Notes: a model not told the origin generated them from the letters alone. A DNA stretch of 53,141 nt from Streptomyces novaecaesareae (GCF_000716875.1 NZ_JNWQ01000049.1:1-53141), one strand, 5' to 3'; positions 30,250-39,957 are shown, numbered from the stretch's first letter. Made by a program: numbers and translations.

Positions 30250-32766
30250 TCAAGGACCAACCTTCTCATCACTGGCGGCCCTATCCCGGCCATCCGGGCT
30301 GCTGCCGCGCGGTGTCTGCGCAGGACCGTCACCGGCGGCGTCGCCCGTCGGGGCGTCCCCGTCGGCCCTGGTGGCGGCGTCGGACGCGCCAGCTCCGGCC
30401 GTCCCGTCGGCCTCGTCCGCGGTCGGCACCCGCGCCGCGGCTCCGCCCGTCACCGGGTCGTCACCGACCGGCTGGTCGCCGTCCTCGTGCGGTTGCCCGC
30501 CCCGCCGCTTGCGCTGGCGCATGAAGCGCAGCGCGGCCAGCAGCAGCAGTAGGCCGGCGCCCGCGAAGACGTACAGCACGCCGTTGGTCACCGAGGTGAC
30601 CTCCACCGTGAACGGCTGGGCGTCGCCGTACGGCCTCGGGTTGGGGCCGGTGGTCCACAGCTGGGCGGTCATGTTGACCGGCCCGTTGTTGTGCGCCTCG
30701 GCCTGGAAGCGGAGGGTGGCGCTCTGCGAGGCCGGGAGGACCAGCTCCTCCTCCTTGCCCACCCGCAGCCTGTTCGGCTGGGTCGAGGTGAGCACCAGCT
30801 TCAGGTTGGTCACCGTCTGGGTGAGGTCGTTGCGGACGCTGACCTGGAGCAGACCGGTGTCGCCGGCCAGGGTGACCACCTTCTTCGGCGGCACCTGGAC
30901 GGCCTTGGTCAGCTCCTTCAGGTACGTGGTGACACCGGTGCGGTAGGCGGCGCCGGCCGGTGCCTGGGTGCGCCACTCGGTGGACAGCGAGCGGACCATG
31001 GCGGCGCTGAACGGGCCGCGCACCCGCTGCGGCAGGGTGAGCACCCGCATCAGCGTGTCCAGGCCGAACTGGATGTCGGCGGTGCTGGTGAGGTCGGAGG
31101 CCGGCAGCTCCGAGGCCCGCGCCTGGTTCGGGTAGTCGGCGGCCGCCGGGACGTCGGTGTTGGCCTTCGGGTCGGGCGCGGACTGCGCCACCGTGTCCAG
31201 CTTGACCGGGGCGATCCACTTGTCGGAGGCCGTCTGCAGGGCGGTCGCCAGCACCTTGGCGGTGTTGACGCTCATCTCGCGCGGCGGCATGACCAGCAGG
31301 CCGCGCTGGTTCTGCGGCTGCTCGTGGGTGATCGCGAAGGTCTCGGCGAGGAAGCGCTGGGTCGCCTCGGTCTGGTCCTTGGGGGTGCTGAGGTCGCCGT
31401 GGAACAGCGCGGAGACCGTCTCGTCGGCGACCACGGCGCTCTGCCCGTTGCCGATCGGGCGCACCGCGTTGGGGGTGTAGGTGAGCGAGTCCGGCTCCGG
31501 CATGCTCGCCCCGTTGACCAGCACCAGCCCGCTGCCCGCCTGCTGGGCGAGGCCGGTGATCTGCTGGTCGACGAAGCCCTGGTAGGGCCAGGCGACGTCG
31601 GAGCGGGTGTCCACGGAGAGCCGGCCCTCGACGGTCAGCCGCCCGGCCGTGGCCGCCTTGCCCAGCGCGGTGGTCACCGCGGTCAGGTCGGCGCCGTTGT
31701 GCGCGATCGAGGCGAGGTCCGGGTCGGCGTACGGCAGCGAGACCACCTCGCTGCCCGGCTTGGCGACGGCGGCCCGCAGCTTGTCCAGCCAGGCGGTGGC
31801 GGCGGCCGAGCCGTTGACCAGGACGGTGTTGTCCTCCCTGGCCGGCTTGCCCGCGGACTCGGTGCCCGGGTTCTGCACCCGGTACGGCTTGGTCATCGCG
31901 AGCGCGGCGTCCAGCAGGTCCGGGTCGATCACCCAGGTCAGCCCGTTCAGCTTGGCGCCGGTGTCGACCAGCTCGTACAGCCGCCCGCCGGGGGCGAACT
32001 CGGTGGCGAGGCTGTCGTCGCGCAGGACCGGGACGGACTGGTCGTTGTCGGCGACGGTCTGCGCGGCCAGCACCGGCGCGTGCGTCAGCGGCCAGAGCGC
32101 GGCGACCTTCGTCGGCTGCGCCTCGGCACCGCCGGGGTTGAACGGCAGGAAGGTCCGGGCGATGCCCAGGGCCCGGTCGTGCGAGTTGTCCGCGGTCGAG
32201 CCCCAGGCGTCCACCGCGAGCTCGTACACGCCGCTCGCGGACATTCCGAGCTCGTTCACCGCGACGCTCAGCGTGTACGGCAGCGTCTGGCCCGGGTTGA
32301 GCTCCGGCAGGGCGTACTGCGGGCTGTCCAGCTCCACGCCGTCCACGCCGCTCGGCGTGGAGCGGCCGGCCACGTTGGCCAGGTCGCTGCGCCGGTCCAG
32401 CGGACGACCGGAGTACGGCTTGCGGACGGCGGCGTGGGCGCCCTTGAGCGCCGACTTGCCGGCGTTGGTGACGTGCCCGCTGATCGTCACGGTGCCGTTC
32501 GGGGCGGCGACCTGCGGGGCCAGCGTCTCGATGGTCACGACCACCGGGAACTCGGCGGAGCCGGTGGAGTCGGCGGCCGGATGGACGTCGCCACCGGTGG
32601 GCAGGGCACCGGCCGGGGCGGCCGCGAGGAGGGTCAGGGCGGCCGCGCAGGCGGCGGCGAGGCGCAGACCGGCACGACGGACGGGATGCCGTCGTCCGGC
32701 GGGGCTCTCGGCCCGTCCAGGCTGTCGGTGCGCCCCCAGGCCCGAGTGCCGTGTCGGCTCACTCAC
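30250..32766 (-). CDS. DUF6049 family secreted or membrane protein
   Basis: An 838-residue protein. It has an N-terminal signal peptide (basic, then LRLAAACAAALTLLAAAPAGA) and a large extracytoplasmic region of Ig-like (TISGHVTNAGKSALKGA) and alpha/beta segments (TWVIDPDLLDAALAM and REDNTVLVNGSAAATAWL). One membrane helix near residue 740 (LYVFAGAGLLLLLAAL) leads to a Gly/Asp-rich cytoplasmic tail of about 90 residues. The function is unknown. It sits next to murJ here and in mycobacteria (Rv3909 position), so a role in envelope assembly is plausible but unproven. GTG 32766 is the start with a weak GAGG upstream; GTT/GTC-rich extensions upstream are not favoured. Confidence 0.82.
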   Translation of the reverse strand: MSEPTRHSGLGAHRQPGRAESPAGRRHPVRRAGLRLAAACAAALTLLAAAPAGALPTGGDVHPAADSTGSAEFPVVVTIETLAPQVAAPNGTVTISGHVTNAGKSALKGAHAAVRKPYSGRPLDRRSDLANVAGRSTPSGVDGVELDSPQYALPELNPGQTLPYTLSVAVNELGMSASGVYELAVDAWGSTADNSHDRALGIARTFLPFNPGGAEAQPTKVAALWPLTHAPVLAAQTVADNDQSVPVLRDDSLATEFAPGGRLYELVDTGAKLNGLTWVIDPDLLDAALAMTKPYRVQNPGTESAGKPAREDNTVLVNGSAAATAWLDKLRAAVAKPGSEVVSLPYADPDLASIAHNGADLTAVTTALGKAATAGRLTVEGRLSVDTRSDVAWPYQGFVDQQITGLAQQAGSGLVLVNGASMPEPDSLTYTPNAVRPIGNGQSAVVADETVSALFHGDLSTPKDQTEATQRFLAETFAITHEQPQNQRGLLVMPPREMSVNTAKVLATALQTASDKWIAPVKLDTVAQSAPDPKANTDVPAAADYPNQARASELPASDLTSTADIQFGLDTLMRVLTLPQRVRGPFSAAMVRSLSTEWRTQAPAGAAYRTGVTTYLKELTKAVQVPPKKVVTLAGDTGLLQVSVRNDLTQTVTNLKLVLTSTQPNRLRVGKEEELVLPASQSATLRFQAEAHNNGPVNMTAQLWTTGPNPRPYGDAQPFTVEVTSVTNGVLYVFAGAGLLLLLAALRFMRQRKRRGGQPHEDGDQPVGDDPVTGGAAARVPTADEADGTAGAGASDAATRADGDAPTGDAAGDGPAQTPRGSSPDGRDRAASDEKVGP

Positions 32767-33092
32767 TCGCTTCGCCCTCGCCGTTCTCGATCGCTTGCCG
32801 CTGATGCTGGTCGCCCGGCGCGGTGCGCCCGACGTTCTTCGCTTGGAAACCTTGGAATTCTGAAACGCTTGGAACTCTTCTGGAACTCTTCGCCCGACGC
32901 CGTCGCCGCACCGCTGCCGCGGGGGTCCCGCAGGTCGTGGCGGCACGCGACACCGCATCCCCTGTCCGGTGCCCGAGACTCGTCCACCGGCATGGTAACG
33001 ATGCAGCCCGGGATGCAGTGTTGCGGGCTGTGGGGTGAGACGCCCAAAACGCGCGGGCGGTTGACCTGCCGGGGCACGTACCCTTGTGAGCC
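32767..33092. other. Divergent intergenic region between the DUF6049 gene and cca
   Basis: A 326-base region between divergent genes. The only specific signal is a plus-strand TACCCT (33079-33084) ending 8 bases before the cca GTG, at leaderless-transcript distance. A TTGACC at 33061 is too close to be its -35. In mycobacteria a Nudix gene lies here; none is seen. Confidence 0.4.
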
Positions 33093-34589
33093 GTGTCCAC
33101 TGCCAATGAGTCCACCGCGCGCACCGACCGTTCCAGCACCGCCGTCCAGGTCGTACCAGGCCTGAGCGAGGCCCAGACCCTGGGCCTGCAAGAGCTGCTG
33201 CGGGTGTCGCCGGTCGCCGACGAGATCGCCCGCCGCTTCGAGGCGGCCGGCCACCGGCTCGCGCTGGTCGGCGGCTCGGTACGGGACGCGCTGCTCGGCC
33301 GGCTCGGCAACGACCTCGACTTCACCACCGACGCCCGCCCGCATCAGGTCCTCAAGCTGGTCAAGGGCTGGGCGGACGCGGTCTGGGACGTCGGCATCGC
33401 CTTCGGCACCGTCGGCGCCCGCAAGGACACCGCCGAGGGGTCCTTCCTGATCGAGATCACCACCTACCGCTCCGAGGCGTACGACCGCACCTCCCGCAAG
33501 CCCGAGGTCACCTACGGCGACACCATCGAGCAGGACCTCGTCCGCCGGGACTTCACGGTCAACGCGATGGCCGTCGACCTGCCCGGCCGGGGCTTCGTCG
33601 ACCCGCACCACGGCCTGGACGACCTGGAGGCCCGGGTGCTGCGCACCCCCGCCACCCCCGAGGAGTCCTTCTCCGACGACCCGCTGCGGATGATGCGGGC
33701 CGCCCGTTTCGCCGCCCAGCTCGACTTCGACCCGGCGCCCGAGGTGGTCGCCGCAATGACCGCGATGGCCGAGCGGATCACCATCGTCTCCGCCGAGCGC
33801 GTCCAGGCCGAGCTCAACAAGCTGCTGCTGGCCAAGCACCCGGTGAAGGGCCTGCGGCTGCTGGTCGACACCGGCCTGGCCGACCACGTGCTGCCCGAGC
33901 TGCCCGCGCTGCGGCTGGAGCGCGACGAGCACCACCGGCACAAGGACGTCTACGAGCACTCGCTGACCGTCCTGGAGCAGGCCGTCGACCTGGAGCAGGA
34001 CGGCCCGGACCTCACCCTGCGGCTGGCCGCGCTGCTGCACGACATCGGCAAACCGCGCACCCGCCGCTTCGAGTCGGACGGCCGGGTCTCCTTCCACCAC
34101 CACGAGGTGGTCGGCGCCAAGATGACCCGCAAGCGGATGCGCGACCTCAAGTACTCCAAGGAGCTCATCGAGGACGTCTCGCGCCTGGTCGAGCTGCACC
34201 TGCGCTTCCACGGCTACGGCGGCGGCGAGTGGACCGACTCCGCGGTGCGCCGCTACGTCACCGACGCCGGGCCGCTGCTGGAGCGCCTGCACAAGCTGAC
34301 CCGCTCCGACTGCACCACCCGCAACCGGAAGAAGGCGGCCACCCTCTCGCGGACCTACGACGGCCTGGAGAAGCGGATCGCCGAGCTGAAGGAGCAGGAG
34401 GAGCTGGACGCCGTCCGCCCGGCGCTGGACGGCAACCAGATCATGGAGCTGCTCGGCCTCAAGCCAGGCCCGCAGGTCGGCAAGGCGTACAAGCACATGC
34501 TCGAACTCCGCCTGGAGCACGGCCCGATGGAGCACGACGAGGCGGTCACGGCGCTGCGGGCCTGGTGGGCGGAGCAGCAGCAGGGCTGA
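33093..34589 (+). CDS. tRNA nucleotidyltransferase (CCA-adding) / PcnA family
   Basis: A 498-residue class II nucleotidyltransferase. The catalytic region has LVGGSVRDALLG and the DLDFTTDA acid pair, then RRDFTVNAMA and DPLRMMRAARFAAQL. An HD domain follows (HSLTVLEQ, LLHDIGKP, HHHEVVGAKM). It adds or repairs the 3' CCA of tRNA. The HD domain is usual in actinobacterial members (mycobacterial PcnA). The GTG start at 33093 has no ribosome site, and a -10-like TACCCT 8 bases upstream suggests a leaderless mRNA. The gene is transcribed away from the murJ block. Confidence 0.93.
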   Translation: MSTANESTARTDRSSTAVQVVPGLSEAQTLGLQELLRVSPVADEIARRFEAAGHRLALVGGSVRDALLGRLGNDLDFTTDARPHQVLKLVKGWADAVWDVGIAFGTVGARKDTAEGSFLIEITTYRSEAYDRTSRKPEVTYGDTIEQDLVRRDFTVNAMAVDLPGRGFVDPHHGLDDLEARVLRTPATPEESFSDDPLRMMRAARFAAQLDFDPAPEVVAAMTAMAERITIVSAERVQAELNKLLLAKHPVKGLRLLVDTGLADHVLPELPALRLERDEHHRHKDVYEHSLTVLEQAVDLEQDGPDLTLRLAALLHDIGKPRTRRFESDGRVSFHHHEVVGAKMTRKRMRDLKYSKELIEDVSRLVELHLRFHGYGGGEWTDSAVRRYVTDAGPLLERLHKLTRSDCTTRNRKKAATLSRTYDGLEKRIAELKEQEELDAVRPALDGNQIMELLGLKPGPQVGKAYKHMLELRLEHGPMEHDEAVTALRAWWAEQQQG

Positions 34590-34635
34590 TCCCGGCCCGT
34601 GTTCGGGCTGCGGCCCCGGCTCCGGCCACGACGAC

Positions 34636-34676
34636 GCGAGGGGTGGTCCCGGCACTCGGCCGGGGCCACCCCTCGC
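34636..34676. terminator. Shared terminator between cca and the LppU-like gene
   Basis: An 18-bp stem (34636-34653 and 34659-34676) with one G-U type pair and a 5-base loop, between two converging genes. Confidence 0.85.
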
Positions 34677-34688
34677 GCGTGGGCCGGG

Positions 34689-35717
34689 CTACTTGAGCTT
34701 CTTGAGGCAGAGCACGTAGTTCAGGGCCGGGAGGTTGGTGTAGGTGCGGGTGTACCAGCTGTCCGCCTTCGGCTGCTGCTCGCAGACCTTCTCGTCGGAC
34801 GTGGCCGGGTACTTGTAGATCACCTTGTACTGGGCCTTGGCGTCCGTGCAGGGCAGCACCGAGACCTTGGGGTGGGTGTCCGTGGTCGCGCCGACGGTGC
34901 CGTTCTCGTTGCGCAGGCAGTCGCCCGCCTTGGCGGTGTCGACGCTGTCGGCCGGGTCGCTCGGGGTGGTGACCGGCGGCAGGGTGATGCTCGGCACCAC
35001 CGGCAGCGTGAAGGTCGGCGAGGGGAAGGCCGGCGGGGGCGAGAAGGTGAAGGTGGAGGCCGACGGCGAGGGTGCCGCGGTGATCGGGTCGGAGGGGCCG
35101 TCGTTCTTCGTCGGGCCGAGCACCCCGGCGCCGGCCAGCACGACGGTGACCGCCAGCGAGACCGGCACCAGCAGCATCGCGATGTGCGGGCGGCGGGTCA
35201 GCGGGACGCCCGGGTCGAGCTGCGGGCCGTGGGTGCCCGGGACGGGCGGCTGCAGCTGCTTGAACTTGCTGTGCGGGACGAGGTTCAGCAGCAGGGTGAT
35301 CGGGGTCAGCAGCCACGACACCAGGCTCCACCAGCCCTGGACCAGCGTGCGGGCGGACATGTCGCGAACGGTGGCCGTTCCGCAGGTGCGGCAGAACGGG
35401 CCGGACATCCGCAGCATCCGGTAGGCCACGAGCAGGCCCTGGTGGCCGCGGACGGTGGCCTGCACCGCCGGGTAGCCGCCGCAGAACCGGCAGGTCAGGC
35501 CGTCCGTGGGGGCCGGCGGCGGGTACCCGTAGCCGTAGCCGGGCGCGGGCTGCTGGTAGCCGTAGGGCTGCTCGGGCGGCGGCGGGGGGCTCGGGTAGCC
35601 GTACCCGGGCTGGCCGGGCGGCGGGGGCGGTGCGCCGTAGGCGCCGCCGGAGGAGTACGGGTTGCCGTCGCCGGGTGGCGGACCGTACGGCATCTGGGGC
35701 GGAGGCGGAACGGACAA
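34689..35717 (-). CDS. LppU/SCO3897-like membrane protein with zinc ribbon
   Basis: A 342-residue protein. The N-terminal 70 residues are Pro/Gly/Tyr repeats (GYGYPSPPPPPEQPYGY). A zinc-ribbon-like segment follows with CRFC (76, 79) and CRTC (109, 112). After an amphipathic WWSLVSWLLTPITLLLNL helix and one membrane helix (about 180-200) comes a Thr/Pro/Ser stalk. The outer domain begins DTAKAGDCLR and contains further cysteines (VLPCTDAKAQYKV, KVCEQQPK, YVLCLKKLK). That outer domain is shared with the neighbour at 35750-36415. The best start is TTG 35717 with GGGGGA 5 bases upstream; ATG 35693 is the alternative. The function is unknown. Confidence 0.75.
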   Translation of the reverse strand: MSVPPPPQMPYGPPPGDGNPYSSGGAYGAPPPPPGQPGYGYPSPPPPPEQPYGYQQPAPGYGYGYPPPAPTDGLTCRFCGGYPAVQATVRGHQGLLVAYRMLRMSGPFCRTCGTATVRDMSARTLVQGWWSLVSWLLTPITLLLNLVPHSKFKQLQPPVPGTHGPQLDPGVPLTRRPHIAMLLVPVSLAVTVVLAGAGVLGPTKNDGPSDPITAAPSPSASTFTFSPPPAFPSPTFTLPVVPSITLPPVTTPSDPADSVDTAKAGDCLRNENGTVGATTDTHPKVSVLPCTDAKAQYKVIYKYPATSDEKVCEQQPKADSWYTRTYTNLPALNYVLCLKKLK

Positions 35718-35749
35718 GGTGGTCCCCCGGGAAGGAGTGGCGGAAGAGT

Positions 35750-36415
35750 TCAGGACTTCTTCACCGGCGGGACGCCGGTGGTGGCGGGTGTCATCGGACC
35801 GAGGCAGAGCACGTACCGCTTCTTGTTCCAGCGGCGGCCGCTCTTGCCGGAGACGGCGCTCGTGGTCTGCGGAGTCTGCTTGCAGCGGTTCACGTCGGTG
35901 GTGCCTTCGAACTTCGACAGGACGCGGTAATTCGCCTTGGAATCCGTGCACTTGACGATCTCGACATCACGGGAGCCGCTCACCCGCACACAGTCGCCGG
36001 GCTTGGCGCTGCTGACGCTCGGCCCGGCGACGAAGTACCCGACCACCAGGGCCATGCCGCCGCCGACCAGGCCGACGGCCTTCAGCTTGGACTTGGTGCC
36101 GAGCTTCTTCGCGGGTGCGCCCGGTGCGGTCGGCGCGGCCGGTGCCGGAGCGGAGGGCTGCGGGTACCCGTACGGCCCGGCGGGCGGCTGCTGCCCGTAC
36201 GGCTGCTGCCCGTACTGGGGCTGTCCGTACGGCTGTTGCCCGTACGACGGCGGCGGCCCGTAGCCCGGCGGGGCCGGCGGCGTGGGCTGCCCGTAGGCGG
36301 GGGGAGGCCCGTAGGGCGCGGCCGGCGGGGGTCCGTACGGTGCGGTCGGCGGGGGGACGGGCGCACCGTACGGCGGTGCGCCTGGCGGCCCGTACGGGTT
36401 GGGCGGTGTGCTCAT
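35750..36415 (-). CDS. LppU/SCO3897-like membrane protein (tandem paralogue)
   Basis: A 221-residue protein. The first 95 residues are Pro/Tyr/Gly/Gln repeats (PYGQPQYGQQPYGQQ). A basic KKLGTKSKLK and one membrane helix follow. The outer domain is SAKPGDCVRVSGSRDVEIVKC, then TDSKANYRVLSKF and YVLCLGPM. These four cysteine positions align with those of the downstream neighbour. It lacks the zinc ribbon. The ATG 36415 start has GGGGGA 7 bases upstream. A gap of 32 bases to the next gene suggests an operon. The function is unknown; a duplication within the pair is evident. Confidence 0.8.
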   Translation of the reverse strand: MSTPPNPYGPPGAPPYGAPVPPPTAPYGPPPAAPYGPPPAYGQPTPPAPPGYGPPPSYGQQPYGQPQYGQQPYGQQPPAGPYGYPQPSAPAPAAPTAPGAPAKKLGTKSKLKAVGLVGGGMALVVGYFVAGPSVSSAKPGDCVRVSGSRDVEIVKCTDSKANYRVLSKFEGTTDVNRCKQTPQTTSAVSGKSGRRWNKKRYVLCLGPMTPATTGVPPVKKS

Positions 36416-36521
36416 CAGTTCGTCCCCCGAGACAGAGTGCTGTCGCTTCGACAGGTCTGACACCTTAGCGAGTCGGTCGGACGCCATCCGTCCCGAGTCC
36501 CGGGGATTCCGGGAGTGCTGG

Positions 36522-37841
36522 TCAGGGCAGTGGGCGGCGGCGGGCGGCGCGCAGGTAGAGGACGGCGGTGAGGGCGTACACGGCGGAGACCCCGACGACC
36601 ACCGTGACCGAGCGTCCGGACAGCGGCAGCACCAGCGCGGTGACCAGGGCGGCGGCGACGAAGGCGACGTTGAACAGCACGTCGTAGATGGCGAAGACCC
36701 GGCCGCGGAACTCGTCCTCGACCGACTCCTGCACCACGGTGTCGGCGCAGATCTTGGTGCCCTGGGTGACCACCCCGAGCAGCAGGGCGGCGATCAGACA
36801 GGGCACCAGGGTGAAGCCCAGCCCGAGCGCCGGGACGAAGACCACCGGGGCGACCAGGCAGACCGTCATCCAGCCGGTCAGACCGAGCCGGCGGGTGCAC
36901 CAGGGGCTGACCACCGCGGCGACGAAGAACCCGGCGGCGGAGAGGCCGACCGCCTGGCCGAGGGTGACCAGACCGGCCGCGCTGTCGGCCGGGTCGTTGA
37001 AGGTGTAGCGGGCGAGCATCACCACGACCACGATCAGCACGCCGTAGCAGAACCGGGCCGCGGTGACGGCGGCCAGCGCGTGCACGGCGGGCCGGCAGTC
37101 CCGCACCAGGTGGCGCACCGCGGCGCCCAGTTCGACCGCGGCCCGCACCAGGGCCTGGCCGAGCGACGGGCGGTCGGCGTGCTGGTCCGGGCCGAGCAGG
37201 TCGCGGTCCATCCGCCGGGCGGCCAGCGCGGCCGACAGGTAGAGCAGCGAGGCGACCGTGACCAGCGCGGCGTCCGCCGTGGGCCCGGGCGCCATCACCT
37301 GGTGCAGCAGGAAGCCGATGCCCCCGCCCAAGGCGGCGGCGACCGTCCCGAGGGTGGGGGAGAGCGCGTTGGCGGTGACCAGTTGGTCCTGCTCCACCAC
37401 CCGGGGCAGCGCGGCGGACAGACCGGCCAGGATGAACCGGTTGAGCGCGGTGACCAGCAGGGCCGAGGCGAAGAACAGCCAGGTCGGCGCCTCGGCCAGG
37501 AGCAGCGCGCCGGTGCCCAGGCCCAGCCCGAAGCGGGCCAGGTTGCCGACGTACAGCACCTGCCGGCGGCGCCAGCGGTCCAGCAGGACCCCGGCGAACG
37601 GGCCGATCACCGAGAACGGCAGCAGCATCACGGCCAGCACCGAGGCGATGTCGGCGGGGGACGACTGCTTCTCGGGGGAGAAGACCACGTACGCGGCGAG
37701 CGAGACCTGGAAGACGCCGTCCGAGAGTTGGGAGAGCACCCGGGCGGTCAGCAGCCGCCGGAAGTCGCGGCCCCGGAGCAGATCGACGAGCGTGGCGCGG
37801 TGCGCGGACTGGTGGGTGCTGCCGTTCTCGGTGATCGCCAC
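36522..37841 (-). CDS. MFS transporter
   Basis: A 439-residue, 12-helix major facilitator. It shows the signature loop after helix 2 (GVLLDRWRRRQVLY) and helix-4 region NRFILAGLSAALPRVV. The cytoplasmic centre has an RRMDRDLLGPDQH loop. It is closest to the small-molecule exporter group seen next to ino1 in streptomycetes; the substrate is unknown. GTG 37841 (peptide MAITENGSTHQ) is preferred. The frame extends to ATG 37886, but that part is encoded by a parS site. No strong ribosome site is seen at either. Confidence 0.85.
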   Translation of the reverse strand: MAITENGSTHQSAHRATLVDLLRGRDFRRLLTARVLSQLSDGVFQVSLAAYVVFSPEKQSSPADIASVLAVMLLPFSVIGPFAGVLLDRWRRRQVLYVGNLARFGLGLGTGALLLAEAPTWLFFASALLVTALNRFILAGLSAALPRVVEQDQLVTANALSPTLGTVAAALGGGIGFLLHQVMAPGPTADAALVTVASLLYLSAALAARRMDRDLLGPDQHADRPSLGQALVRAAVELGAAVRHLVRDCRPAVHALAAVTAARFCYGVLIVVVVMLARYTFNDPADSAAGLVTLGQAVGLSAAGFFVAAVVSPWCTRRLGLTGWMTVCLVAPVVFVPALGLGFTLVPCLIAALLLGVVTQGTKICADTVVQESVEDEFRGRVFAIYDVLFNVAFVAAALVTALVLPLSGRSVTVVVGVSAVYALTAVLYLRAARRRPLP

Positions 37842-37870
37842 GTGCCCAGGGTGCCATGGAACCGGCCGAC

Positions 37871-37884
37871 GTTTCACGTGAAAC
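37871..37884. promoter_or_regulatory. parS: parS site 7
   Basis: A perfect GTTTCACGTGAAAC between the MFS gene and ino1, 30 bases upstream of the MFS start. Confidence 0.93.
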
Positions 37885-37902
37885 ATTGGCTGCGAAATGG
37901 TG

Positions 37903-37934
37903 AAGGGCCCACGATCAGGCGATCGTGGGCCCTT
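37903..37934 (-). terminator. ino1 terminator
   Basis: A 14-bp perfect stem (37903-37916 and 37921-37934) with an AGGC loop, 34 bases past the ino1 stop. Confidence 0.8.
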
Positions 37935-37968
37935 CCGGAGAGCTAGCAGCGAGTCAGCCGCTCAGCGC

Positions 37969-39051
37969 TCAGCGCTCGACCTCACCGCGGATGAACTTCT
38001 CGACGTTCTCCTTGGCCTCGTCGTCGAAGTACTGGACCGGCGGGGACTTCATGAAGTACGAGGAGGCCGACAGGATCGGGCCACCGATGCCGCGGTCCTT
38101 GGCGATCTTCGCGGCGCGCACGGCGTCGATGATGACACCGGCGGAGTTCGGGGAGTCCCAGACCTCCAGCTTGTACTCCAGGTTCAGCGGGACGTCGCCG
38201 AACGCACGACCCTCCAGGCGGACGTAGGCCCACTTGCGGTCGTCCAGCCAGGCCACGTAGTCCGAGGGGCCGATGTGGACGTTCTTGGCGCCCAGCTCGC
38301 GGTCGCGGATCTGCGAGGTGACGGCCTGGGTCTTGGAGATCTTCTTGGACTCCAGGCGCTCGCGCTCGAGCATGTTCTTGAAGTCCATGTTGCCGCCGAC
38401 GTTCAGCTGCATGGTGCGCTCGAGGATGACACCGCGGTCCTCGAACAGCTTGGCCATCACGCGGTGCGTGATGGTGGCGCCGACCTGGGACTTGATGTCG
38501 TCACCGACGATCGGCACGCCGGCCTCGGTGAACTTGTCCGCCCACTCCTTGGTGCCCGCGATGAACACCGGCAGGGCGTTCACGAAGGCGACCTTGGCGT
38601 CGATGGCGCACTGGGCGTAGAACTTGGCGGCGTTCTCGGATCCCACCGGCAGGTAGCAGACCAGGACGTCGACCTGCTGGTCCTTGAGGACCTGGACGAC
38701 GTCGACCGGGGCCTCGTCCGACTCCTCGATGGTCTCCAGGTAGTACTTGCCCAGGCCGTCGAGGGTGTGGCCGCGCTGCACGGTGACGCCGGTCGGCGGC
38801 ACGTCGCAGATCTTGATGGTGTTGTTCTCGCTGTTGCCGATGGCGTCGGCCAGGTCGAAGCCGACCTTCTTGGCGTCGACGTCGAAGGCGGCGACGAACT
38901 CCACGTCACGGACGTGGTACTCACCGAACTGGACGTGCATCAGCCCGGGGACCTTGCCGGCCGGGTCGGCGTCCTTGTAGTACTCGACACCCTGCACCAG
39001 CGACGCGGCGCAGTTGCCCACGCCCACGATGGCTACGCGAACCGAACCCAT
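37969..39051 (-). CDS. ino1: Inositol-3-phosphate synthase
   Basis: A 360-residue NAD-dependent enzyme converting glucose-6-phosphate to inositol-3-phosphate, the first step to phosphatidylinositol and mycothiol in actinomycetes. It has the Rossmann motif [16 protein letters not shown], the family segment [13 protein letters not shown], and [12 protein letters not shown] with KTQAVTSQI in the catalytic part. The length is normal for the short prokaryotic form. The ATG start at 39051 has GGGAG 9 bases upstream. It follows the PadR gene by 126 bases on the same strand. Confidence 0.94.
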   Translation of the reverse strand: MGSVRVAIVGVGNCAASLVQGVEYYKDADPAGKVPGLMHVQFGEYHVRDVEFVAAFDVDAKKVGFDLADAIGNSENNTIKICDVPPTGVTVQRGHTLDGLGKYYLETIEESDEAPVDVVQVLKDQQVDVLVCYLPVGSENAAKFYAQCAIDAKVAFVNALPVFIAGTKEWADKFTEAGVPIVGDDIKSQVGATITHRVMAKLFEDRGVILERTMQLNVGGNMDFKNMLERERLESKKISKTQAVTSQIRDRELGAKNVHIGPSDYVAWLDDRKWAYVRLEGRAFGDVPLNLEYKLEVWDSPNSAGVIIDAVRAAKIAKDRGIGGPILSASSYFMKSPPVQYFDDEAKENVEKFIRGEVER

Positions 39052-39177
39052 TTCCGGTTGCTCCCTGTGATCTCATGAGGACCGCCGGGGTCGGCGGCAC
39101 TCGTCCTGCTTCTTCGATGACTGTTTGCGGGGCGCGAGGCGCCCACTCCTGCCGCGCGGCACAGGGCTGGCGCGGTG

Positions 39178-39897
39178 TCAGCGCTCCTCGGCGGAGCGCC
39201 CCGGGCGGTCGTACGGTGGCCCGGACGGGTCCGAGGACCCGGTCTCCTGGCCACGGCCGTCCGAAGTCTTGTGGGGTACGGCGGTGGTGCCGGGGTTCCC
39301 GGCGGGGGCACCGGTGGTGGTGGGCCCGGTCCGGCCGGTGCGGTTGGACCGCTCGGTCTCGATCAGCTCGTTGAGCCAGCGGACCTCGCGCTCCACGGAT
39401 TCCAGTCCGTGCCGCTGGAGCTCGACGGTGTAGTCGTCGAACCGTTCGCGGGCGCGGGCCAGCGAGTTGCGCATCCGCTCCAGGCGCTCCTCCAGCCGGC
39501 TGCGGCGCCCCTCCAGGACGCGCATCCGGACGGCCCGGTCGGTCTGACCGAAGAACGCGAAGTGGACGCCGAAGTGTTCGTCCTCCCAGGCGTCGGGGCC
39601 GGAGTCGGCGAGCAGCTCCTCGAAGCGCTGCTTCCCCTCGGCGGAGAGCCGGTAGACGATCTTGGACCGCTTGCCGTTGAGCGCGGTGGCCGGGACGTAC
39701 TCGACGTCCGGGTTGTCCTCGACCAGGAAGCCCTGGGCGACCAGGCTCTTCAGGCACGGGTAGAGCGTTCCGTAGGACAGTGCCCGGAACGTGCCGAGCA
39801 GGATGTTGAGCCGTTTGCGCAGCTCGTAGCCGTGCATCGGGGCGTCGTGGAGCAGGCCGAGAACGGCGAACTCCAGCACTCCTGAGCGCCTGCCCAC
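39178..39897 (-). CDS. PadR-family transcriptional regulator
   Basis: A 239-residue regulator. The winged helix-turn-helix is in the first 90 residues (LEFAVLGLLHDAPMHGYELRKRL, here in outline, and FRALSYGTLYPCLKSLVAQGFL). A C-terminal Vir-type coiled-coil domain follows (RMRVLEGRRSRLEERLERMR). The last 50 residues are a Gly/Pro/Thr-rich tail. The GTG 39897 start has AGGAGG 9 bases upstream. A palindromic element upstream fits PadR autoregulation. Its neighbour ino1 is a likely target by position only. Confidence 0.9.
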   Translation of the reverse strand: MGRRSGVLEFAVLGLLHDAPMHGYELRKRLNILLGTFRALSYGTLYPCLKSLVAQGFLVEDNPDVEYVPATALNGKRSKIVYRLSAEGKQRFEELLADSGPDAWEDEHFGVHFAFFGQTDRAVRMRVLEGRRSRLEERLERMRNSLARARERFDDYTVELQRHGLESVEREVRWLNELIETERSNRTGRTGPTTTGAPAGNPGTTAVPHKTSDGRGQETGSSDPSGPPYDRPGRSAEER

Positions 39898-39957
39898 TGC
39901 CGTCGTCCTCCTCCCTGTCGGCCTTCGTCCGGCCGCTGCATCCGGCGGTATTCCGCT

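Noticed and set aside
27462..30524. Plus-strand open frame of 1020 codons opposite murJ
   Set aside because: His/Arg/Asp/Gly-biased composition typical of an antisense frame; murJ is clear on the minus strand.
37842..37886. MFS start at ATG 37886 giving MFHVKR
   Set aside because: That peptide is simply the translation of a parS site, with no ribosome site. The family normally begins near MAITE.
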